From contig QVRM01003901.1 in the NCBI GenBank assembly GCA_003439945.1, forward strand, positions 248,001 to 312,000: 64,000 nt of DNA. The letters are read 5' to 3'. Below, one piece after another: positions 55,990 to 64,000 of the stretch. Below the pieces are notes generated by a model. It did not search any database. It had not been told where the DNA came from and saw only the letters and a list, made by a program, of their open reading frames with translations. The stretch comes from Dermanyssus gallinae. Taxonomy: Eukaryota > Arthropoda > Arachnida > Mesostigmata > Dermanyssidae. The position numbers and the translations under genes were made by a program. Numbering within the stretch: the stretch's first letter is position 1; each line of letters starts with the position of its first letter.

Positions 55990-58900
55990 TTAGACAATTA
56001 ATTCAGCATTTCTAACAAATTGTAAGAGTTCCTCTATATATTGGTCTTTCATACGAATAGTAAGTTGGCTTGCATCGACTTGATCAGCAGCTACAGCGTT
56101 CTCCCATACTTTCCGCTCAGTATCGTATTTTTTACATTTATCTAGGACATGCAATATATCATCGTGTACCAAACATACATCACATAGCGGGCTTTGCGCA
56201 ACTTTGATGTGGAACCTGGTGCTCTGCGTCATCCCTTTAGCGCAACGTAGCCTGTAAATAGTAACCGCTTCTTTTCTGGAACAGGGCATCATCATCAAGC
56301 TTTTTCGCCGTGGTGCAATCTGCATCGTGTCCCTTTTAGTTGTAGTTTCCTGCCTCCTCCAAGTCTCATACTGCTTATCTAGGGCTTCTTTCCTAGCCTT
56401 TAACACAGTTTTACCAAGGGATATTGCTACTTCTCCTTTGTTTGCAAGCAGACCTCGTTTCGCGAGTGCATCAGCCACCTCGTTTCCGTAAATGCCTACA
56501 TGGGAGGGTGCCCACTGTAGCTCCACAGGTTGGCCTAGATAACTTATCACCTTGATGATAGATTCCACTAGAGATGAGGCGGGTCCTGACGGATCTGCAG
56601 CCCGAATGCTCGAGATGGCGGCACGCGAGTCACTGACGATCACGACCCTTTTATTTGATGGCTCCTTCAGTTCCTGGAGCAATGCTTCAGATATTGCTAC
56701 CAGCTCGGCCGAAGTTGAACTGCTGCAGTTGACGATATGCTTGCTGATCTCCATGTTGTCGTTGATTCGGAAAACACCTGCTCCTCCCGCAGATCCATCC
56801 ACCGATCCGTCCGTAAAGTATATCTGTGCGCTATCCACTGATATGTTGCCCAAATGGACCTCACTCGCAGCTCGTAGTTCACTCTCGTGGTGGCTCTTTT
56901 TGGATGATACACCTTCTATTGATAGCCGAGTCGACAAGTCTTTGACTGTCGATACGTCAAATACATGAGACCCCGGTACCAGCAGAGGTTCTCGAAACGA
57001 GTCTGAGTCCCGTAGTAGCCTGGAGGCCATGGTATTCACCCTTTTCTCAAATATACTTAAGATGAGACTGTGTCTGCTGCGGCACAGTCTCAGAAGGTGA
57101 CATTCTAGGATGAATTGTCTATTTAATTCCGCGGGCATAATACCGCACTCTGACAACACAGCTCTAGTACATGCCATAGAGAGAAGTCCTAATGCTATTC
57201 TACCACACTGAGCAACAGCAGAGTCTATAACTCCATAGCCCTTTTTTGTTAATCGAAACATTGCGCCAAGGGAATAGTTAATCTTTGATCCTAATAGTGC
57301 GACTGCTAGTTTCATCGCCGTATCTGGTTTGATTCCTCAAGAAGTTCCACAAGCGTTTTTCAGCATATTCGCCACTCGCTCGCTCTTTTCCTTGATGATG
57401 TCGAGTTCTCTGTTCCATTTGCAGTTTTCTTGAAATGTAACTCCCAGAAATCTCACCTGGCTCACTTGCTCAATCTGTCGATTGTCCAATCTCAGCAGAA
57501 GCTTCTGTCCTCTTTTCACACTGAATACCATGCTCTTGGTTTTACAAGGCTTAATGGAGAGTCCCAGAGCTCCTAAGGACGATACGATTTTTCTTAAGGT
57601 CAGTTGCAGTTCCATCATTGCGATTGGATTAATTGTGCGACCCTTGAGGCGAATCCAAAGTGCACCATCGTCAGAGTATTGAGACAACTTAAAATGCTCC
57701 GGTATGACATCAGCCAGCCCAGCTAGTGTCATGACAGACAGTACTGGAGAAAGTACTCCTCCCTGAGGAAGGCCGACATTAGCCAGAGTCTTTACCTCCG
57801 TGTGTGTTCCCTTGCACCGGATTGACATGCTACGATCTTTCAGGAATGTCACAATCAATTTGAAGATAGCCCTACTAGGTTTCAATTCTGCTCTTATCAA
57901 ATTAGTGACAACGGCAGTGTGATCAAAATTGTTATACGCTCCTTCGACGTCGAAGAACACGGCCATGACATGATCCCCTCTGGCGACTGCTTCTTCGATA
58001 TCAGTAGCTAGATCCAGAATATTGTCTTGGGCCGATCGTAGTGGCCTATAGGCAGACATATTATCCGTTAATGTTTCTTTATTATGTAATAATGTAAGCA
58101 AGCGGCGGAGAATCATGCGTTCCAAAAGCTTTCCGACATGGGACGTTTTGACTAACACCCTATATGAGCCTAATTGTGATCGCGGTCTACCTTGTTTCAG
58201 AATTGGTACCCCTTCCCCAGTTTTCCACTCAGTTGGAAATTCTCCTCTTTTGAGGATAGCATTAAGATCACGAAAAAGAAGGTCTCTCGCGGTATTGTCC
58301 AGTGACCTCAGTTGCTTGTTGCTGATGCCATCGGGGCCCAGGGCACTTCTTACGTTGGCAGTGGCCAATGCCAGATCTAGCTCCCACCTTGTGAAATCGC
58401 AATCAGTATCAGTAGCGTTTTCATCGCATGCGCGCTGTGCAGGCGGTTCAGTGACAGTACCTGGAGTTTCTCCTGTGTCGGGCGTGGCCGCTGTTTTTAT
58501 TGTCCCGTCAAGCATACCATTAAGTATAGTTTGCAATGACTTTCCCGTTGATCGACAGACTGCAAACAGCGGACATTTTGGTTGGGTTTCGGCCGTTGAC
58601 TTAATCCAACTCCATGCCTCTCCCAACCCTGTGTTGACGCCTGGCTGTTTAATGAACTTCTCTTCAAGTCTTTTCCACAAGTCAGCAGAGTATGAATTTA
58701 TCACTGATGCCAACATCGAGTAATCGGACAGCCAGCCATGTTTCTTCAATCTCCTCTTTAGACGCTTTACTTCCTGCAGTAGGCCAGCAAGTTTGATGTC
58801 CGGTGGGGGTAGATATGGAGGAACCCTGACTCGCTTGGTAGCCATCTTGTGGGATTCTCTGATGGCAGTACTAACTTCGTTTCCGGCAGATAGGCGTTCT

Positions 58901-59628
58901 CTAACATATTCTTTATATCTCCTCCAGTCAGTGATGCAAGTCCATCTCCACTTTTTGCCATTATCTGCTTTCAAGTACAGGTAGCACCGAGCATGATCTG
59001 AGAAGGTGGCGCTGTCTTCAATTTCCATAGTGAAGTAATTTGTTAACTCATTGCTCACTGCGACGACATCAAGATGAGACTCCACAAAACCAGAGCTGTA
59101 CTGTCGCATAAACGTTGGGCTGCCATCATTCATAATAGTGTAGTTTTTGGTTTCAAGGTTGTTAAACAGATCTTCCCCGCGTTTGGTTACATTCGCACTG
59201 CCCCATGCAGGGTGCTTTGCATTGAAGTCGCTTGCCAAGATGAGTGGCGCATGCTGGCACAACACATCCATTAATTGAGTCATATTGATGGCTTTGTTCG
59301 GTGAAAGGTAAACCGAAACTATGTTCATGGTGATGTCGTGCAGTTTGACAGATACCCCGCACATGCGAGCCCCGTCTACCGATTGGAGCGACAGTTCACA
59401 CTGCTCTACATTCGCGTCAACGAGAATTGTAGCCAGTGAGGGTGTGCCGGTTGATTGACAACCTGTGTCAATATACGTCACAAAACCATAGATTTAGATT
59501 TTTTTAGGAAAATTACCTTCGTTTAAACATATTACTTTAATGCCACTTGTGCACATTTCTTTTATAACTGGAACATTCTTCTTGTGACTCCAGCCACAAT
59601 TCCAGTGCATTAGACATGGTCTAGACAT
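55990..59628 (-). pseudogene. I-type ORF2, copy 1 (endonuclease, RT, RNase H)
   Basis: 1,212 codons read through two stops. Start ATG (59628) overlaps the ORF1 stop by 8 nt (ATGTCTAG). TAA stands at codon 45 (59496-59494) and TGA at 57339-57337, where copy 2 has TGG. Endonuclease: DFNAKHPAWGSANV and FSDHARCYLYL. RT: FFDVEGAYNNFDH, GLPQGGVLSPVL and the catalytic QYSDDGALW. RNase H: IYFTDGSVDG, SAELVAISEAL, IVSDSRAAIS and APSHVGIYGNEVADALA, all acids present. A Cys/His motif (CDVCLVHDDILHVLDKC) closes it. Confidence 0.9.
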
Positions 59629-60355
59629 TGTGTTTTTGTTTGGCAAGGAACTGGAGGAGACTTTCAATTTTGTCTCCCCCTTCCAGTAATTCTACTAGAC
59701 GAGCCACATCTGGATGTTCATCTAACCAGGGTTTTACGAAGAATTTTATGCCGGACCAGAAGGTCCGTAGTGTTGTCACACCAAGACTAATTTCTTCAGA
59801 CGAGGGAGGTGTCTGTTTTGAAGTTGCGGGTAACACAATATTTGTCCGTGATTGGTTCTTCTTCCTGGGCGCTGGAACAGGTGGCATATTGCAGACTACT
59901 CGCTCTTCCCCTTCTGGAAGTACTTGTACCATTTGTCTTTTTACTACACTCGCCCAGGTTGGTGTACCGGAAGTTTGGTCATTGCTAGGCGGAGGACGTA
60001 CCTCGATCATTTTCATTGGCATTGCCATCTGCCGCTCAATAGCTTGAGCGTGTCGTGTTTGCTGAGCTTTGCTCCACGCTTGAAAGACAGAACACTGGGA
60101 ACTTTCTGATGGGTGGTCCATGTGGCAGTTCACACAGCGAGGTTTATTAATTGTGCACTCTGCTATTAAATTACCTGTTTTCCCACAGCGCTTGCATAGC
60201 TTTCCAGTTTTACTAGTGCATGCGGCCGCCTTATGATCATATTTGAGACATATTAGGCATTGCATTGTCGACGATCTTAATGTTACCGGCAGGATTTCCC
60301 CGCAGAATTCAATGTGGCTCTTGATTAAGATTAAGACTCCAAGATTCCGCGTCAT
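59621..60355 (-). CDS. I-type ORF1 (gag-like), 5'-truncated
   Basis: 244 codons open to the natural stop. Three knuckles: CLICLKYDHKAAAC, CKRCGKTGNLIAEC (Asn where His is usual) and CVNCHMDHPSESSQC. The C-terminus (LVELLEGGDKIESLLQFLA) is helical. The product would coat element RNA. The first visible Met is probably internal, since the element breaks off at about 60356. Confidence 0.8.
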   Translation of the reverse strand: MTRNLGVLILIKSHIEFCGEILPVTLRSSTMQCLICLKYDHKAAACTSKTGKLCKRCGKTGNLIAECTINKPRCVNCHMDHPSESSQCSVFQAWSKAQQTRHAQAIERQMAMPMKMIEVRPPPSNDQTSGTPTWASVVKRQMVQVLPEGEERVVCNMPPVPAPRKKNQSRTNIVLPATSKQTPPSSEEISLGVTTLRTFWSGIKFFVKPWLDEHPDVARLVELLEGGDKIESLLQFLAKQKHNV

Positions 60356-60374
60356 GTTGGCCTTTAGTAGTGTT

Positions 60375-60630
60375 CACTCATTGAGTAGGTAGTCTAGCTC
60401 GGAGGAGCCGTGTTTCACAACGAGACATTTGTGCACGGAGAGCTGCATGCCATTGTCAACGCATCACCAGCTGACACCGCCCACCGCGTACTGCAATGCT
60501 GTGTGCGCCGATGAGAAGTCGAGCGCACTAAACATTTTAAGATCGTCTGCGTACAAAATATATCTAACGGTCGATGGTATATAGAATTTCATATCTAGGA
60601 CAAGTAATATGCATAAAAGTGGAAGGACGT
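60375..60630 (-). mobile_element. RT core fragment between the two I-type copies
   Basis: Minus strand: TVRYILYADDLKMFSALDF with an intact YADD, then MQLSVHKCLVVKHG (the N-x-x-K-C-x block). It belongs to another non-LTR family and is probably part of the sequence into which the I-type copies inserted. Confidence 0.55.
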
Positions 60631-60633
60631 AGC

Positions 60634-63600
60634 TATATATCATTCATTTAGACAATTAATTCAGCATTTCTAACAAATTGTAAGAGTTCCTCTATATATT
60701 GGTCTTTCATACGAATAGTAAGTTGGCTTGCATCGACTTGATCAGCAGCTACAGCGTTCTCCCATACTTTCCGCTCAGTATCGTATTTTTTACATTTATC
60801 TAGGACATGCAATATATCATCGTGTACCAAACATACATCACATAGCGGGCTTTGCGCAACTTTGATGTGGAACCTGGTGCTCTGCGTCATCCCTTTAGCG
60901 CAACGTAGCCTGTAAATAGTAACCGCTTCTTTTCTGGAACAGGGCATCATCATCAAGCTTTTTCGCCGTGGTGCAATCTGCATCGTGTCCCTTTTAGTTG
61001 TAGTTTCCTGCCTCCTCCAAGTCTCATACTGCTTATCTAGGGCTTCTTTCCTAGCCTTTAACACAGTTTTACCAAGGGATATTGCTACTTCTCCTTTGTT
61101 TGCAAGCAGACCTCGTTTCGCGAGTGCATCAGCCACCTCGTTTCCGTAAATGCCTACATGGGAGGGTGCCCACTGTAGCTCCACAGGTTGGCCTAGATAA
61201 CTTATCACCTTGATGATAGATTCCACTAGAGATGAGGCGGGTCCTGACGGATCTGCAGCCCAAATGCTCGAGATGGCGGCACGCGAGTCACTGACGATCA
61301 CGACCCTTTTATTTGATGGCTCCTTCAGTTACTGGAGCAATGCTTCAGATATTGCTACCAGCTCGGCCGAAGTTGAACTGCTGCAGTTGACGATATGCTT
61401 GCTGATCTCCATGTTGTCGTTGATTCGGAAAACACCTGCTTCTCCCGCAGATCCATCCACCGATCCGTCCGTAAAGTATATCTGTGCGCTATCCACTGAT
61501 ATGTTGCCCAAATGGACCTCACTCGCAGCTCGTAGTTCACTCTCGTGGTGGCTCTTTGTGGATGATATACCTTCTATTGATAGCCGAGTCGACAAGTCTT
61601 TGACTGTCGATACGTCAAATACATGAGACCCCGGTACCAGCAGAGGTTCTCGAAACGAGTCTGAGTCCCGTAGTAGCCTGGAGGCCATGGTATTCACCCT
61701 TTTCTCAAATATACTTAAGATGAGACTGTGTCTGCTGCGGCACAGTCTCAGAAGGCGACATTCTAGGATGAATTGTCTATTTAATTCCGCGGGCATAATA
61801 CCGCACTCTGACAACACAGCTCTAGTACATGCCATAGAGAGAAGTCCTAATGCTATTCTACCACACTGAGCAACAGCAGAGTCTATAACTCCATAGCCCT
61901 TTTTTGTTAATCGAAACATTGCGCCAAGGGAATAGTTAATCTTTGATCCTAACAGTGCGACTGCTAGTTTCATCGCCGTATCTGGTTTGATTCCCCAAGA
62001 AGTTCCACAAGCGTTTTTCAGCATATTCGCCACTCGCTCGCCCTTTTCCTTGATGATGTCGAGTTCTCTGTTCCATTTGCAGTTTTCTTGAAATGTAACT
62101 CCCAGAAATCTCACCTGGCTCACTTGCTCAATCTGTCGATTGTCCAATCTCAGCAGAAGCTTCTGTCCTCTTTTCACATTGAATACCATGTTCTTGGTTT
62201 TACAAGGCTTAATGGAGAGTCCCAGAGCTCCTAAGGACGATACGATTTTTCTTAAGGTCAGTTGCAGTTCCATCATTGCGATTGGATTAATTGTGCGACC
62301 CTTGAGGCGAATCCAAAGTGCACCATCGTCAGAGTATTGAGACAACTTAAAATGCTCCGGTATGACATCAGCCAGCCCAGCTAGTGTCATGACAAACAGT
62401 ACTGGAGAAAGTACTCCTCCCTGAGGAAGGCCGACATTACCCAGAGTCTTTACCTCCGTGTGTGTTCCCTTGCACCGGATTGACATGCTACGATCTTTCA
62501 GGAATGTCACAATCAATTTGAAGATAGCGCTACTAGGTTTCAATTCTGCTCTTATCAAATTAGTGACAACGGCAGTGTGATCAAAATTGTTATACGCTCC
62601 TTCGACGTCGAAGAACACGGCCATGATATGATCCCCTCTGGCGACTGCTTCTTCGATATCAGTAGCTAGATCCAGAATATTGTCTTGGGCCGATCGTAGT
62701 GGCCTATAGGCAGACATATTATCCGTTAATGTTCCTTTATTCTGTAATAATGTAAGCAAGCGGCGGAGAATCATGCGTTCCAAAAGCTTTCCGACATGGG
62801 ACGTTTTGACTAACACCCTATATGAGCCTAATTGTGATCGTGGTCTACCTTGTTTCAGAATTGGTACCCCTTCCCCAGTTTTCCACTCAGTTGGAAATTC
62901 TCCTCTTTTGAGGATAGCATTAAGATCACGAAAAAGAAGGTCTCTCGCGGTATTGTCCAGTGACCTTTGTTGCTGATGCCATCGGGGCCCAGGGCACTTC
63001 TTGCGTTGGCAGTGGCCAATGCCAGATCTAGCTCCCACCTTGTGAAATCGCAATCAGTATCAGTAGCGTTTTCATCGCATGCGCGCTGTGCAGGCGGTTC
63101 AGTGACAGTACCTGGAGTTTCTCCTGTGTCGGGCGTGGCCGCTGTTTTTATTGTCCCGTCAAGCATACCATTAAGTATAGTTTACAATGACTTTCCCGTT
63201 GATCGACAGACTGCAAACAGCGGACATTTTGGTTGGGTTTCGGCCGTTGACTTAATCCAACTCCATGCCTTTCCCAACCCTGTGTTGACGCCTAGCTGTT
63301 TGATGAACTTCTCTTCAAGTCTTTTCCGCAAGCCAGCAGAGTATGAATTTATCACTGATGCCAACATCGAGTAATCGGACAGCCAGCCATGTTTCTTCAA
63401 TCTCCTCTTTAGACGCTTTACTTCCTGCAGTAGGCCAGCAAGTTTGATGTCCGGTGGGGGTAGATATGGAGGAACCCTGACTCGCTTGGTAGCCATCTTG
63501 TGGGATTCTCTGATGGCAGTACTAACTTCGTTTCCGGCAGATAGGCGTTCTCTAACATATTCTTTATATCTCCTCCAGTCAGTGATGCAAGTCCATCTCC

Positions 63601-64000
63601 ACTTTTTGCCATTATCTGCTTTAAAGTACAGGTAGCACCGAGCATGATCTGAGAAGGTGGCGCTGTCTTCAATTTCCATAGTGAAGTAATTTGTTAACTC
63701 ATTGCTCACTGCGACGACATCAAGATGAGACTCCACAAAACCAAAGCTGTACTGTCGCATAAACGTTGGGCTGCCATCATTCATAATAGTGTAGTTTTTG
63801 GTTTCAAGGTTGTTAAACAGATCTTCCCCGCGTTTGGTTACATTCGCACTGCCCCATGCAGGGTGCTTTGCATTGAAGTCGCCTGCCAAGATGAGTGGCG
63901 CATGCTGGCACAACACATCCATTAATTGAGTCATATTGATGGCTTTGTTCGGTGAAAGGTAAACCGAAACTATGTTCATGGTGATGTCGTGCAGTTTGAC
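60634..64000 (-). mobile_element. I-type non-LTR retrotransposon, copy 2 (runs off the window)
   Basis: Nearly identical to copy 1 over its whole visible length, same orientation. It lacks the poly(A) end, breaking off in the 3' UTR at 60634. ORF2 has a TAA near 63182 (Gln codon in copy 1), a 7-bp deletion near 62968 that shifts frame and a TAA near 61329 (Glu codon in copy 1). It has TGG where copy 1 has its second stop. Endonuclease, YSDD and RNase H motifs are present. Its 5' end lies beyond 64000. Confidence 0.9.
60648..64000 (-). pseudogene. I-type ORF2, copy 2, partial
   Basis: Frames 63979-63182, 63166-62855, 63053-61329 and 61301-60648 tile the protein from the endonuclease (LILAGDFNAKHPAWG, with the Gly that copy 1 changed to Ser) to the C-terminal Cys motif. 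Confidence 0.87.

Larger units (their letters stand above)
54981..56244. repeat. Tandem duplication of about 632 bp
   Basis: Unit 1 (54981-55612) and unit 2 (55613-56244) both start AAATTATCACCGTTCG and agree at nearly all positions. Each contains a CR1-like fragment plus the 3' end of the I-type element including its poly(A). Duplication therefore followed that insertion. Confidence 0.88.
55867..60356 (-). mobile_element. I-type non-LTR retrotransposon with RNase H, copy 1
   Basis: Minus strand: ORF1 (60355-59621) with zinc knuckles, ORF2 (59628-55990) with endonuclease, RT and RNase H, short 3' UTR, AATAAA and poly(A) (55877-55867). The RNase H domain after RT places it in the I group. It is 5'-truncated in ORF1. 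Two nonsense codons interrupt ORF2. Its closest relative is copy 2 at 60634-64000, nearly identical, so the family was recently active. Confidence 0.9.

Noticed and set aside
1..64000. CRISPR arrays, rRNA or bacterial operons
   Set aside because: No regularly spaced repeats or rRNA blocks were seen, and the gene structure is eukaryotic.

Overview
This is eukaryotic DNA: genes split by GT-AG introns, many (AT)n microsatellites, and several classes of LTR, non-LTR, mariner and SINE elements. The Dicer and chymotrypsin-fold protease genes are animal. The retroelement set, including a non-LTR 3' tail that resembles repeats I associate with tick genomes, points to an arthropod, most likely a parasitiform chelicerate (tick or mite). 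The taxon is an inference and should be treated as tentative.

Two host genes can be supported. (1) A complete-looking Dicer gene on the + strand, 3143-20042. It has 11 coding exons whose GT-AG junctions all join in phase to give 4,854 nt (1,617 codons plus stop). It encodes an intact DExD/H helicase (TGSGKT, DECH, QSKGRARA), a Dicer-dimer domain, PAZ, RNase IIIa, RNase IIIb and a C-terminal dsRNA-binding fold. RNase IIIa keeps its acidic residues. RNase IIIb has lost three of its four metal-binding acids although the frame is open, so this looks like a Dicer with one working cutting centre. This is the most interesting item in the window. (2) The last three exons of a chymotrypsin-fold serine protease on the - strand (54452 to 44485). 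They carry the catalytic Asp and Ser. The His-bearing exon would lie at higher coordinates and was not found.

Most of the rest is transposon. 1-3142: a mariner fossil and otherwise unrecognised sequence. 3143-20042: Dicer. Its introns hold an R2-like non-LTR fragment (5.4-6.3 kb), a 4.5-kb Ty3-type LTR retrotransposon with a 5-bp target duplication (10670-15182, antisense), a non-LTR 3' fragment (17.6 kb) and a tRNA-type SINE (19.3-19.6 kb). 20.9-22 kb: two mariner pieces in opposite orientation. 22.1-26.1 kb: a jockey/R1-type RT fragment, then an R2-like element (C2H2 finger, RT, restriction-like endonuclease) interrupted by an LTR piece. 26.9-43.2 kb: a graveyard of CR1-like, R1-like and R2-like elements, mostly on the - strand. 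44.5-54.5 kb: the protease gene, whose 7.8-kb intron contains a 1.27-kb foldback element, a SINE, an R1-like fragment and a truncated relative of the Dicer-intron LTR element. 54.98-64 kb: two nearly identical I-type non-LTR elements with RNase H in head-to-tail array, plus a 632-bp tandem duplication.

None of the autonomous elements is fully intact as read here; frameshifts and stops are noted for each. Long inverted repeats and antisense retroelements inside transcribed introns are plausible dsRNA sources for an RNAi system, but that link is only an inference.
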